Positions 8,512 to 18,050 of a DNA stretch of 64,000 nucleotides are shown piece by piece (position 1 is the first letter of the stretch; each line of letters opens with the position of its first letter). Below the pieces are notes generated by a model, which did not search any database, was not told the DNA's origin, and saw only the letters and a list, made by a program, of their open reading frames with translations. This DNA comes from Calditrichia bacterium (GTDB lineage: Bacteria; Calditrichota; Calditrichia; RBG-13-44-9; J075): assembly GCA_028284445.1 (NCBI GenBank), contig JANQRS010000023.1:1-64000 (forward strand). Reading direction: 5' to 3'. Made by a program: the position numbers and the translations under genes.

Positions 8512-9870
8512 ATGAAAACCAAGATCTTCATGGTAGATGATGACGTTGAATTGACAATTGAAGTCGGCAAGCTTCTTAAGAAGCAGGGCTACGAATTTGA
8601 ATCGGTGAATTCAATAGCAGAAGCAAATGATGAGTGGCAAAATTATCAGCCCAACATCATTCTCCTGGATCTTCGTCTTCCGGACGGAGAAGGCACCGAG
8701 TTTTTGCACACCGTAAAGTCAACCCTGCCGGAGATACCGGTTGTCATGATGAGTGGTCATGGTCAGATTCATCATGCGGTTGAAGCAATGCTCAAGGGAG
8801 CGGAGAACTTCCTGACCAAGCCGGTGGAACCTGACCATTTACTTCTGGTCCTCGAGAAAATGGTTGAACGGCAGCGCCTGCTCAGCCGATCGCGGGTGTT
8901 GGAACTAGAAGTGGCCGACAAGCCCAAAATGATTATCGGCGCCAGCAAGGCCATGCAGGACTTAGTAGATGTCTGCCATCGCGCTGCCCAAAGCAATAGC
9001 ACCATCCTGGTTAATGGCGACACCGGGACCGGAAAACACCTCATTGCCCACTTCATTCATCAAAATAGTCCGCGGAAAGAATTTCCCTTCGTTTATGTGA
9101 ATTGCGCAACGCTATCTGAATCTCTCTTGGAAAGCGATCTTTTCGGGCATGAAAAGGGGGCCTTCACGGGCGCACATGCTGCCAAGGCAGGACGAGTAGA
9201 AGTGGCTGAGGGCGGCACCCTCTTCCTCGACGAGATTGGTGAGATACCGATTGCCCTGCAGGCGAAAATCCTGCACTTTATCGAGTATGGTGAATTCCAG
9301 CGGGTGGGCAGCACTGTCAATCGCAGTGCGGATACGCGCATCATATCCGCCACCAATCGTAATCTCGAAGCAGAGGTCAAAGAAGGCAATTTCCGCGAAG
9401 ATCTCTTTTACAGGTTGAACGTTATCCAGGTGCGCATTCCCCCACTCCGCGAGCGGCGGGAAGACATTTCCCCGCTGTTGGACTACTTCATCGAAAAATA
9501 TAGCCTACAACTTGGCAAGCCCTCTCAGCAGCTGGCAGACAGCACCCGCGGCAAACTGCAAAACTACAGCTGGCCCGGCAATATCCGTGAACTGGAGAAC
9601 AGCATCGAGCGAGCGGTTGTGCTCAGCACGTCTCGGGTATTGGGAGATGCCGACTTTCCATTCCTGGGACGTCCGGTCGATTCTGCCGTCAGCGATCTCT
9701 TTAATCCGCGCCCGCTGCAGGAGGCAGTAAACGAGTTTAAGCGGCGTTTCATCATGGAGCTGCTGCAGCAAACCAGTGGCAATCAAACCGAAGCAGCCCG
9801 GGTGCTGGATATCCAGCGTACTTATCTGAATCGCCTGATCAAGGAATTGAACGTGAAAGACGAAGGCTAG
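8512..9870 (+). CDS. NtrC-family sigma-54-dependent response regulator
   Basis: This 452-residue protein has the three classic parts. The receiver domain (about 3-118) carries phospho-acceptor Asp53 in ILLDLRLPDG. The AAA+ domain (about 140-375) carries Walker A GDTGTGKH (169-176) and the sigma-54-contacting loop GAFTGA (216-221). A Fis-type helix-turn-helix lies at the C-terminus (about 410-450, QTEAARVLDIQRTYLNRLIKEL). The Walker A ends in His where Glu is usual. It should activate sigma-54 promoters on phosphorylation. Its kinase is not adjacent. A GAAGGGG ribosome site precedes the ATG. A sigma-54-like site occurs in the flagellar region at 47308, but a link is speculative. Confidence 0.93.
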   Translation: MKTKIFMVDDDVELTIEVGKLLKKQGYEFESVNSIAEANDEWQNYQPNIILLDLRLPDGEGTEFLHTVKSTLPEIPVVMMSGHGQIHHAVEAMLKGAENFLTKPVEPDHLLLVLEKMVERQRLLSRSRVLELEVADKPKMIIGASKAMQDLVDVCHRAAQSNSTILVNGDTGTGKHLIAHFIHQNSPRKEFPFVYVNCATLSESLLESDLFGHEKGAFTGAHAAKAGRVEVAEGGTLFLDEIGEIPIALQAKILHFIEYGEFQRVGSTVNRSADTRIISATNRNLEAEVKEGNFREDLFYRLNVIQVRIPPLRERREDISPLLDYFIEKYSLQLGKPSQQLADSTRGKLQNYSWPGNIRELENSIERAVVLSTSRVLGDADFPFLGRPVDSAVSDLFNPRPLQEAVNEFKRRFIMELLQQTSGNQTEAARVLDIQRTYLNRLIKELNVKDEG

Positions 9871-9893
9871 GATGACTTTTGATATTTCATTGA

Positions 9894-9941
9894 GTTATCC
9901 CCCCTCTATCTCCCCCCGGGGGGAGATAGAGGGGGGATAAC
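9894..9941. repeat. 48-bp perfect C/G-rich palindrome (R3)
   Basis: Two 24-nt arms (9894-9917 and 9918-9941), beginning GTTATCCCCCC and ending GGGGGGATAAC, form a perfect palindrome with no loop. It lies 23 bp after the response-regulator stop. There is no T-run beyond it. A shorter relative sits at 31847-31880, also just downstream of a gene. It may act as a transcript-end or REP-like element. Confidence 0.9.
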
Positions 9942-9986
9942 TACTTAAGAATAAAACGCCCAACTAACTAATCCACCAATCCACCA

Positions 9987-11051
9987 ATGAACCAATCAGT
10001 CCTCGCCAAATGCCTTCTCCCCCTCGCCTTCAGCGGTCTGCTCCTTTGGTCCTGCGCGAGTAGCAATTCCCAGCGCGTGAGAACAGCAAAGCTTGCACAA
10101 GTAGAAGCCCCCTTTGGAAATCTTGCCAGCAACCTGCCACCACTTGATCTCTCCCGACCGCAGGCACGATCGAAGATGATTGATGATTATTTTGATTACT
10201 ATAGATTAGAAGTTGAGAAGGCCAGCCACCATTTTGGGCGCATTCGTTCAAACGGCTTTACTATTGCAGTTCATGTTTTCCGTCCGGCGCAGCCGTCAGG
10301 CAGTGCCTTTGTGCTACATGGCTATAATGACCACGCCGCCCTACTGAAGCGTATGATTGATACCTTACTCGATCTGAACCTATCGGTGATTACCTTTGAT
10401 TTACCGGGACATGGTCTTTCATCCGGCGAGAGATCGACTATAGAAGGTTTCCAGCAGTATATGGATGTTTTTGCAGATGTTAAGCAGCGTTTCGAGCGCT
10501 ACCTGCCGAAACCACATTACCTGATGGGTCACAGCACCGGTGGTGGTATTTCTTTTGATCACATTTTGCAAAATCCGGATCATTCATTTTCGAAATTGAT
10601 TCTTCTGGCCCCCTTGGTTCGCTCCGCACGCTGGAAATTAAGCAAAACCGGCCATTTCATGCTAAAGCCCTTCAAGAAAACCATAGGCCGGCGCTTTCAT
10701 CCGGAAACATCAGATTCGGCATACGTCGAATTCTGGTTAAATGATCCCTTGCAGCATCCAGACATTCCGCTCCAATGGATTCAGGCGATGTTCAATTGGG
10801 AAGAGGACCTGGCAGATCGTCCCTCAGATTCGCTGGCAACCCTGATTATCCAGGGCAAAAAAGATGCGGTGGTGGAATGGAAGCACAATGTCCCCTTCCT
10901 GGAAAGCAAATTCCCAAATCATCAAACTTTGCTTTTAGAAACCGGTCGTCATCAATTAGTCAACGAAGCCGGCACATTGCGAGATTCCATCTATCAGACA
11001 ATTCGTAGCTTTTTGACCACAGGTATTACTTCAAATCAGCAGAAAAATTAG
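9987..11051 (+). CDS. Alpha/beta-hydrolase lipoprotein (monoacylglycerol-lipase-like)
   Basis: This 354-residue protein starts with a lipoprotein signal, the lipobox LLLWSC placing the lipidated Cys near residue 23. The hydrolase fold shows an early FVLHGYNDH oxyanion segment, the nucleophile elbow GHSTGGG with Ser183, Asp293 in QGKKDAVV and His322 in TGRHQLVNE. The strand FDLPGHGLSSGERS is typical of the Hydrolase_4 / monoglyceride lipase group. It should therefore be an envelope-anchored esterase or lysophospholipase acting on lipid esters, with the exact substrate unknown. It follows the palindrome at 9894 and converges on the large secreted protein gene, with a repeat block in between. 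Confidence 0.85.
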   Translation: MNQSVLAKCLLPLAFSGLLLWSCASSNSQRVRTAKLAQVEAPFGNLASNLPPLDLSRPQARSKMIDDYFDYYRLEVEKASHHFGRIRSNGFTIAVHVFRPAQPSGSAFVLHGYNDHAALLKRMIDTLLDLNLSVITFDLPGHGLSSGERSTIEGFQQYMDVFADVKQRFERYLPKPHYLMGHSTGGGISFDHILQNPDHSFSKLILLAPLVRSARWKLSKTGHFMLKPFKKTIGRRFHPETSDSAYVEFWLNDPLQHPDIPLQWIQAMFNWEEDLADRPSDSLATLIIQGKKDAVVEWKHNVPFLESKFPNHQTLLLETGRHQLVNEAGTLRDSIYQTIRSFLTTGITSNQQKN

Positions 11052-11064
11052 GAAGGGTCCGTCC

Positions 11065-11215
11065 TGACGGCGGGTGTCAGCTGGCTGCGCAAGTGTCAGC
11101 TCACTGCGTTCGCGTTAGACGCGCAAGCTCTCCGTCGGCTCGTTTCACTCGCGTTTTTACGGGAGCGTAGCGACCTGACGAGGCGAAGCCTCTGACGCCG
11201 ACTCCGTCGGCTACC
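11065..11215. repeat. GC-rich modular repeat block (R2), copy 2
   Basis: This block fills the space between two convergent genes. It contains an exact 23-nt reverse-complement match (11174-11196) to 15453-15475, built around GAGGCGAAGCCTC. It also has an exact 22-nt reverse-complement match (11093-11114) to 15491-15512, built around CAGCTCACTGCGTTCGCG. Modules of the same kind occur at 2322-2490. Confidence 0.85.
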
Positions 11216-14200
11216 GCATTAACATCATCTTGCGTGTTGCCCTGAAGTTGTCAGTTGTTAGCTGATAGAAATAGATACCACTGCTTGCCTCACGGCCAAA
11301 GCTGTCACGGCCATCCCAGTTTACACGATAGGTTCCCGGCGTCGCCGGTTCTTCAACCAACACCCGCACTAGCTGGCCTAAATTATTGTAGATTGCCAGT
11401 TGTACATCTGCGACGGATGCAACCTTATACTCAATCGTCGTCTGTGGATTGAAGGGGTTGGGGTAGTTATTGCCAAGCGCGAACCGGCTGGGTGCTTGAT
11501 CGTTGATTTTGATGGCAGTAGATGAGCCAATGATCGTTAGAAACACGGGGATTGTCTGCTGAAGATTTGATTGGTCGCTGCTTGAAACCTCGAGATATCC
11601 CTCCAGGGTTGTATCGCTGAATATTTTGTAAAACCGAAGCCCAACACTTTCGCTTTCTCCCGGTAGAATCACGCCACTTGAGTCTCCGGTCAATACAAGC
11701 CAGTTCGATAAACTATGACTTGCATTGCTGGTGTCCGAGGTGCCAAAAAGACTGATTGACCAGGTTAGGTCATATAACGTGCTACTATTGCTCATTTCGA
11801 AGGCAATATCCGTCGAATCTTCACTTTCCAAAACGACTGTCAATGAATCAGCAGAAAAGGCGATTGTTCCACCATCCAGTACAGTAAACTCAACTGGTAC
11901 AGAGACTTGCGGATGCATGGAGTCATTTGAGGCAATCATCAAACTGGTCGTGTATAGATCCGCCACCAGTCCGGATGCATCGAAACTCAGTGCAATATCC
12001 ATCTTCTCCCCGGGGCTAATGTTCCCGCTATCCGAAGAGAGCGACACCCAATCAACAGTTGGTGATATATCAATTGAATATGACAAGTCAGGTTGGGACT
12101 GCAGCACGCCAACATTTCGAATTTGAATCGTGTCCGTTGCGCTTTGCTCATATAGGGCACTTGCAGATATACTGTCTGTGCCAACAGCAATGCGCGGTAA
12201 TCCGGCCCCCGCAAAAAGATCCAGATAGGAACGCATAATATTTAATTGAGTATTTGAGCCATTGCCCTGCATGGATCCAAAAGGCACCACAACGCCAATA
12301 GCTCGGCCAAAGCCATAGCTTTCAGCAAAAACACCAGCAGCATTGTATGGACCCTGGCGCCAAATTTCAGTGCCGGTATTTGGCGTGAAACCATCTACGT
12401 AATGATCAACATGGGCATAGTCAAACTCAAATCCGCTCAGATCATTTTGCCCGCTGATAGCGGTCTGAGCGGGCATCGAAAATGCCGTAAGTAAGCCAAA
12501 CCACGGTAGAATGTCGTGCTCGCTTGTCCCGTTCCGATCAAAGCATTGACCACATTCTATATAAAGATTACCGCCAGTGGACAAGTAATCCCCCAGTGCC
12601 AGGGCATCAGTGTCATTGTTGATAAATGTATAGGCCTGTTCATAATATCCGAGGACAACAAAGATGGCTTCATAAATACTCAAATCATCACTTGCTTCGA
12701 AAAGCTCCCGGGTCAGAGACACGCTTTTGCCGTGTGCCTGCAGCGCTACAACTATGCTATCTGCACTGGCAGCATCGACGCCAATAATCTCAGGTGGCGA
12801 CCAAACTAAAATATCGGTAAGCGGTCCCACAAAACAGGAAATGGTATCGGATAGTTCGCTCAGATTTGACGGGACTTCATTGTCTTTAGCCTGCAAATAA
12901 TAAGAATGTGTTGCCGTGACAGCGGTCGTGTCGTTGTATGACTCGATACCGGCTGCTAAAATGGCGATCAAATTATCATTACGAAAGACATAGATAGAAT
13001 CAACATCATCCGCGGGAGTGCCATCGATTTGCGTTTGCGGATCACGCCAGCTGATCTTGGCGATATTCTCCTCCACAATGCAGACGAGAGAATCAGGTGA
13101 GGCCGGTGTCGCCGCCCCACCGGCGATCCATTGCGTCGAAACAGCATCACTTGTACTGTCAGTTGCCTCGACGACCCAGATAGTGTAGCTATAATTCTGT
13201 CCGTCCGTTAACCCTTGATCCGAATAAGATTCAATACCGGCAGCAATCGTATCCAGAAGAACATCATCCCGTTCAATAACAATCTCAAATTCCGTCAAGG
13301 AATCACCATTTGCGCGAGTTGCCGGATCGGACCAGGACAACGCTATCTCGGTCGGTGTGGTAAAATCGCTATAAGCAGTAAAATCTGTTGGTGGAAGCGG
13401 ATATTCCAGAGGCGCTTCAACAACCGTTGCCGTATAAGTGACATACCTTGGTTCATGTCCGGCATTGTGGTCAAAGCGCAGCCGCATGCTATAATCTCCG
13501 GGCGCCTCGGGGCTGAATGTCATTTTATAGTCGTGGTAACCTCGGCCAACGATAAAGCTCAAAGAGGAATCCGTGGTATTCAAATTTTCAATTACCAAAT
13601 CCGGGTGTTCACTGACAACAGTCCCGATCAACACATCCGTGGCATACTCGTTTCCGAAATTATTTACGGAAGGTACCTCTTCGACCTGTATGACATCGCC
13701 AACCGTCAGCATACCGAAGTCAAGGCCGATGTATGGCCCTGGCAATCCGGTCCAAAGGCCAAGGCCAGGTGGGTAATCACAGCCATGCAGCCTCAAGGTA
13801 TCGGGGCTGGCACTCCCATTATGTTCAAACACCAGGAAATCGGGTGAATCCGAATCTCCAAGATGATGAAAGTAGACCGTTAGAAGACCCTCTGCTCCCG
13901 GTTTAATAGTAAAAGATGTCGCATCCACCGTAATAGAGCTATCGCTGGTAAGAATATTGCTAATAATCAGATCAGCGCTGCCGGTATTATGAAGGAGCAA
14001 AGTGTCGCTTTGATATAGTAATGCGGGGAACTGACAATCCTGCTTGATCGGCACACTGCCAAAACTGAGCACAGCTTCCGACTCCGGCACATAGCGATAG
14101 AGAGAAACGTCATTGTCATGGACAATAGCGATCAGGCTGTCCTCGACGGACATATCAAGAGGCTCGCTGCCCAGGAGATGATACCCTACCTCTAACGGTT

Positions 14201-15149
14201 GATTCACGTCGCGGACATCAATCACTCGAATATAATGCTCACTTCCCAAATCATCTGTTTCGGTACCCAGACTGTAGATCAAATCGCCTCGCTTCTCCAT
14301 TTTATTCAATGTGCCCAAGTCAGTCGTATGGGTCAAGATCTGTGGTTGGTCACGATTGGTAACATCAACAATCACCAGGCCACTGTCACCGCTGGCTATG
14401 TAGAGATTATCATTATCATAAGCGAGGTATTGAGGAATGCCCGGCGTTGATAGGGTAATTACCTCCTGCGGAGCTTCAGGATTCTGGCTGATATCAAAAA
14501 TGCGAATACCGCTGCTATCCACACCTATGCTGTCACTGCTAACGAAGAGGTAGCTGCCGTCACTGGAGACACCATTTAGCAGACCGTACCCGTCAAGAAC
14601 CGCAACATTAACAAACGGCATTGAGGGATCATCTCTAATGACAGCGAGTGTTGCAGGCCAGGCCGTCCGCGAAATTGAAGAAACTGTATATACGTAACCA
14701 CCGGTCTTTACAAGATCAGCGATTATGTTCTCGGCGCCAGTGACTTCAGGAGGCGAAGATATTGCAGCAGCATTGTATTTATAAATAGTGCCATTCCGGC
14801 GGTTGGTCATGTATAGTGAATTGTCGTAGCGGCGTGCAAAACCCGGCCAATCAAACACCTCCCCGATGCGATCCGTCTCATAAGCAATATTCCATGGAGC
14901 TTCCATTTTCGCCACAATCAGGCGGGTGCCTATCCCCGTCCCTTCGAATTGAATTTGCGCATTGAGATACATCCACTCTCCATCCATAGCCACGCCATAA
15001 ATCCCCAGATTGTTGTTGCTGAAATCATCAAAATTGGCAACAGTCTGCTGAAAGTTGGCCACATACTGCATGTTCAGGCCCTGGCGTTGGGCAGGCATAT
15101 TTAGGGAAACAATGAGAAGCGGAATGATTGTTCGAAGCAAAAAGGACAT
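11211..15149 (-). CDS. Large secreted protein with beta-propeller, FN3 domains and C-terminal FlgD/T9SS-like sorting domain
   Basis: I chose the ATG at 15149, which has GGGAGG upstream and begins a clean signal peptide (MSFLLRTIIPLLIVSLNMPA); a longer reading frame runs 75 bp further. The 1312-residue product has several parts. LVIVD-type propeller repeats (about 30-370) include LVIVDVTNRDQPQIL. Ig-like choice-of-anchor sections follow (about 380-590). Two FN3 domains (about 615-780) carry PPTDFTAYSDFTTPTEI. A glutamine-amidotransferase-like segment (about 785-950) comes next, then BACON/Ig-like repeats. The last 85 residues are the NYPNPFNPQTTIEY sorting domain. It is probably exported and surface-attached or released. 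Its ligand is unknown. Confidence 0.88.
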   Translation of the reverse strand: MSFLLRTIIPLLIVSLNMPAQRQGLNMQYVANFQQTVANFDDFSNNNLGIYGVAMDGEWMYLNAQIQFEGTGIGTRLIVAKMEAPWNIAYETDRIGEVFDWPGFARRYDNSLYMTNRRNGTIYKYNAAAISSPPEVTGAENIIADLVKTGGYVYTVSSISRTAWPATLAVIRDDPSMPFVNVAVLDGYGLLNGVSSDGSYLFVSSDSIGVDSSGIRIFDISQNPEAPQEVITLSTPGIPQYLAYDNDNLYIASGDSGLVIVDVTNRDQPQILTHTTDLGTLNKMEKRGDLIYSLGTETDDLGSEHYIRVIDVRDVNQPLEVGYHLLGSEPLDMSVEDSLIAIVHDNDVSLYRYVPESEAVLSFGSVPIKQDCQFPALLYQSDTLLLHNTGSADLIISNILTSDSSITVDATSFTIKPGAEGLLTVYFHHLGDSDSPDFLVFEHNGSASPDTLRLHGCDYPPGLGLWTGLPGPYIGLDFGMLTVGDVIQVEEVPSVNNFGNEYATDVLIGTVVSEHPDLVIENLNTTDSSLSFIVGRGYHDYKMTFSPEAPGDYSMRLRFDHNAGHEPRYVTYTATVVEAPLEYPLPPTDFTAYSDFTTPTEIALSWSDPATRANGDSLTEFEIVIERDDVLLDTIAAGIESYSDQGLTDGQNYSYTIWVVEATDSTSDAVSTQWIAGGAATPASPDSLVCIVEENIAKISWRDPQTQIDGTPADDVDSIYVFRNDNLIAILAAGIESYNDTTAVTATHSYYLQAKDNEVPSNLSELSDTISCFVGPLTDILVWSPPEIIGVDAASADSIVVALQAHGKSVSLTRELFEASDDLSIYEAIFVVLGYYEQAYTFINNDTDALALGDYLSTGGNLYIECGQCFDRNGTSEHDILPWFGLLTAFSMPAQTAISGQNDLSGFEFDYAHVDHYVDGFTPNTGTEIWRQGPYNAAGVFAESYGFGRAIGVVVPFGSMQGNGSNTQLNIMRSYLDLFAGAGLPRIAVGTDSISASALYEQSATDTIQIRNVGVLQSQPDLSYSIDISPTVDWVSLSSDSGNISPGEKMDIALSFDASGLVADLYTTSLMIASNDSMHPQVSVPVEFTVLDGGTIAFSADSLTVVLESEDSTDIAFEMSNSSTLYDLTWSISLFGTSDTSNASHSLSNWLVLTGDSSGVILPGESESVGLRFYKIFSDTTLEGYLEVSSSDQSNLQQTIPVFLTIIGSSTAIKINDQAPSRFALGNNYPNPFNPQTTIEYKVASVADVQLAIYNNLGQLVRVLVEEPATPGTYRVNWDGRDSFGREASSGIYFYQLTTDNFRATRKMMLMR

Positions 15150-15439
15150 AGTACCTCCCGATAGCGTTTGGGTGCACAACAGAAGGCCCTCAATCCAGCT
15201 GTTTCCGTGCGTAAGCTTACACAACCGCTATTGTGACCGGACCTGATTTGCAAACCGGTATCCGGGCAGCATCAGTACAGTCGAATAGCAAAAAATATGA
15301 CATTAAAGAAATGTTCAGATGCGTCTGCGGCAGGTGTGCCGCTTAACTCCATGTTGCCATTATCGGATGACAGCGAGCATAATATAAATAGAAAGCAGCT
15401 GAACGCGGTGCAGAAGCGCACAAACTCTCAAAATGCTCG

Positions 15440-15525
15440 CTTGAAGCTCGCTGTCAGAGGCTTCGCCTCGTCAGGCCAGAGATGGCCTGACGCGAACGCA
15501 GTGAGCTGACACGAGCGTAGCGTGT
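15440..15525. repeat. GC-rich modular repeat block (R2), copy 3, in a 460-bp gap
   Basis: This block reads as the reverse complement of parts of the copy at 11065-11215: 15453-15475 (CAGAGGCTTCGCCTCGTCAG core) and 15491-15512 (CGAACGCAGTGAGCTGAC core). It sits in the 460-bp gap between the secreted protein (start 15149) and the symporter (start 15610). The rest of that gap shows no convincing gene. A 70-codon frame at 15297-15509 runs into the repeat and was rejected. Confidence 0.85.
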
Positions 15526-15609
15526 AAAACCCCATTTTGCTTTTATCCATCCCCGTCGTATACTCTTGGCGATTGAAATCTACCCATCAAACTGCCGAAA
15601 GGTCGCATA

Positions 15610-17097
15610 ATGAGTCAAGCCGGACTATACTGGGCAGCCTTTATCCTCTATAGTATTTCAGTAGTAGGCATTGGCTACTACATTTGGTGGAAAAAGCGGG
15701 GGCAAGCAGCGAACAATGCTGCCTTCTGGTCAGCAGATAAAAATCTATCAGGCTGGTCCACCGGCCTCTCCATTTCCGCCAGTATGATGTCGATCAGCTG
15801 GTCTTGCGTGTACGGCGTACAGCTCTTTTACTGGTACGGCATCGGGGCTGCCTGGCTGCTTATCCTGCCCTGGCTGATCACCATGGCCGGATTCTACGGA
15901 CTCGCCCCCTTATTTCGCAAACTAGATGCATTTTCCCAACCGGAATTGCTGGAAAAGCGCTTCGGCCAGCGCAGCCGGCAAATCCTCGCCCCACCATTGA
16001 TCTTCGTCTTTATTGTCTGGGCCGGTGCAGAAATCTATGCGGCCGGTATCACGATTGCGCCCTTCCTGCAAATATCGGTGCCGATGACGCTTTTGCTAAT
16101 TGCTATTGTTGTGGCCCTCTATAGCTTCACCGGTGGATTTGAAGCCGTAGTCAGCACCGATAAAATCCAGTTTGCGCTGGTGGCCTTCTTTATTACTACA
16201 ATGGCATTCATCGGTCTTGAGGCCTTATCAGGTAAACAACAGCTCGGCAACCTGTTTGATGCCACACTTCTGGCGCCGAAATCTGTTGCCGGTGCGCCCT
16301 GGTATCTGTCACCGGGGTTTGCCCTGATCGCCATGACCTTTCTTGCCTATCTGCCTGGCTGGCTGGTGGAAACAGATGTTTGGATTCGCCTGCAGGCAGC
16401 ACGAACAGACGCGGAAGCCCGCAAAGGCATTTTTATCACAGGCATCAATTCGCTCATATTTGTGGGCATTATGCCCATGCTCATCGGCCTGGCAACACTG
16501 CTGCTATATCCCCCCATCGACGGTGAAATTCCGGCACGTCTGCAGGATGGCAACCTAATCTTCAGCGTCCTGATGCAGGACTATACACCATCCTGGCTAA
16601 GCATCTTACTTGGTATTGGCCTGGTCGCCGCAGCCATGTCGACGGTAGATACCTGCAGCAACGTCGTTGCGCTCTCAACATCTTATGATTTGCTGGAACC
16701 CTTTTTGAAGAAAAGGTTGTCGGCTGCAACTTTTGCCCTGCTGCCAAGATTGGTATCAGTTGCCGCCGTGTTTACAGCATTCATTTATGCTCTTTTTACC
16801 GAATCGCTCTGGGATATTTTCTATCTCTCATCTGGCATACTCACCACCACCATTTTCATTCCGGTCCTATCTGTCTTTCAACAGAACACAAAAAAAACTG
16901 CAGCGAACCTGGCTGCGATTTTTGGCTTTCTAGGGACCTTCATTTTCTACTTTCTGGAATCACGCGGCGTGCTTGCAAATCTGGAACCGCAATGGCTGGC
17001 AGATACCCAGGTTGGTTATATTCTCCTGGGATTGATTTGTAGTGCAATCGGCTATGCTATTGGTCAGGCAATGCCCGCAACTGATGACAGGTTTTGA
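15610..17097 (+). CDS. Sodium:solute symporter family (SSS) transporter
   Basis: This 495-residue integral membrane protein has about 13 hydrophobic helices and the SSS pattern. The first helices contain FILYSISVVGIGYYIWW and the ADKNLSGWSTGLSISASMM segment. The later helix containing LGIGLVAAAMSTVDTCSNV corresponds to the region that holds the second sodium site in this fold. Sodium-driven uptake of a small organic solute is expected; the substrate cannot be read from sequence. The HEAT-repeat gene begins 53 bp after its stop on the same strand and may be co-transcribed. Confidence 0.88.
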   Translation: MSQAGLYWAAFILYSISVVGIGYYIWWKKRGQAANNAAFWSADKNLSGWSTGLSISASMMSISWSCVYGVQLFYWYGIGAAWLLILPWLITMAGFYGLAPLFRKLDAFSQPELLEKRFGQRSRQILAPPLIFVFIVWAGAEIYAAGITIAPFLQISVPMTLLLIAIVVALYSFTGGFEAVVSTDKIQFALVAFFITTMAFIGLEALSGKQQLGNLFDATLLAPKSVAGAPWYLSPGFALIAMTFLAYLPGWLVETDVWIRLQAARTDAEARKGIFITGINSLIFVGIMPMLIGLATLLLYPPIDGEIPARLQDGNLIFSVLMQDYTPSWLSILLGIGLVAAAMSTVDTCSNVVALSTSYDLLEPFLKKRLSAATFALLPRLVSVAAVFTAFIYALFTESLWDIFYLSSGILTTTIFIPVLSVFQQNTKKTAANLAAIFGFLGTFIFYFLESRGVLANLEPQWLADTQVGYILLGLICSAIGYAIGQAMPATDDRF

Positions 17098-17150
17098 TTG
17101 ACCGCTACGTTTTCGCTCCGTACATTTCAGTGAATTTAAGGAGCCGTCTC

Positions 17151-18050
17151 ATGAACCATCTACCATACGAAGACGATACTAACTGGCAAGCAGTATTGAA
17201 GGTCATTTCCGAAATTCGCGATGGCAATGATTATTCAACTGCAAATGTCGACTTTATTCGCGATCACCTGGAATCGCGGGATGATCGCATTCGTGGCGGA
17301 GCTGTCCTTGCCGCTGAAGGATGTCTCTTCGAGCAAGGTATTCTCGACAGGGTGATCGAAGTTGCCGAACAAGACGCTAATCCTGCGATCCGCAAAGCAG
17401 CGCTCCGTTCCCTGGCACAGGTTATCCACGAGGGGGTTCATCAAGGCCTGGAAGATGACACCGGCGCCAGCACCGCCATGGACGATGCCGAAGAGTGGGA
17501 CGAAATTCAAACCGGCAATTTGCAAGAAGATTATCTTCGGGTTAAAAATTTGCTCTACGGCATTATCGAAGATGACGGCGATCTTGCCCTGCAGGAACTG
17601 GCCCTGAGCGCCCTGGCGGATCTTGGATTCAATCCCTATATTCGAGAAAAAATCACTCTTTTCCTTGAGAACGGCGTTCATACTTCAACGCTCACAGCGC
17701 TGGCAGCGATGGGCCGCTACCCTCAGTATTGGCTCGACGAGCTTGAAAGCTATATTCAACCGGTCGTAGAGGTCAGCCTCTTGAAGGAGGCAATCAGCTC
17801 GGCGTATTCCTCCAACTCAACCCGTCTTTCTGATGCCATTGAGCAAGTGCTTGGGCATGAAGATCCGGAGGTACTTCGCTTCGCCTTGTTAACGCTTGCC
17901 AATATCGGCAAGGCAGAAAATTTAAGGGAGATTTTGCAGCATTTCAGTCTGCATGAGAATGGCGTTGTGCAGGAAGCGGCTAGAGATGGAATTGAGCTCT
18001 ATACGAGGAACAATTTCAGCGCGAGATTTTCGAGCGATCTGATAGATTAA
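17151..18050 (+). CDS. HEAT-repeat protein
   Basis: The ATG at 17151 is preceded by AAGGAG and is preferred over a TTG 57 bp upstream that overlaps the symporter stop. The 299-residue soluble protein is built of helical HEAT-like repeats, for example RIRGGAVLAAEGCLFE, AIRKAALRSLAQVIHE, ALQELALSALADLGF and VLRFALLTLANIGK. An acidic insertion (about residues 105-135) interrupts the array. Such scaffolds bind proteins, and no enzymatic motif is visible. It overlaps the convergent smc gene by 4 bp at the stop codons. Function unknown. Confidence 0.8.
   Translation: MNHLPYEDDTNWQAVLKVISEIRDGNDYSTANVDFIRDHLESRDDRIRGGAVLAAEGCLFEQGILDRVIEVAEQDANPAIRKAALRSLAQVIHEGVHQGLEDDTGASTAMDDAEEWDEIQTGNLQEDYLRVKNLLYGIIEDDGDLALQELALSALADLGFNPYIREKITLFLENGVHTSTLTALAAMGRYPQYWLDELESYIQPVVEVSLLKEAISSAYSSNSTRLSDAIEQVLGHEDPEVLRFALLTLANIGKAENLREILQHFSLHENGVVQEAARDGIELYTRNNFSARFSSDLID

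Noticed and set aside
13215..13847. 210-codon plus-strand frame inside the large secreted protein gene
   Set aside because: Antisense shadow of a protein with recognisable domains and sorting signal.
15297..15509. 70-codon frame before the symporter
   Set aside because: Runs into the GC-rich repeat block and lacks a ribosome site.
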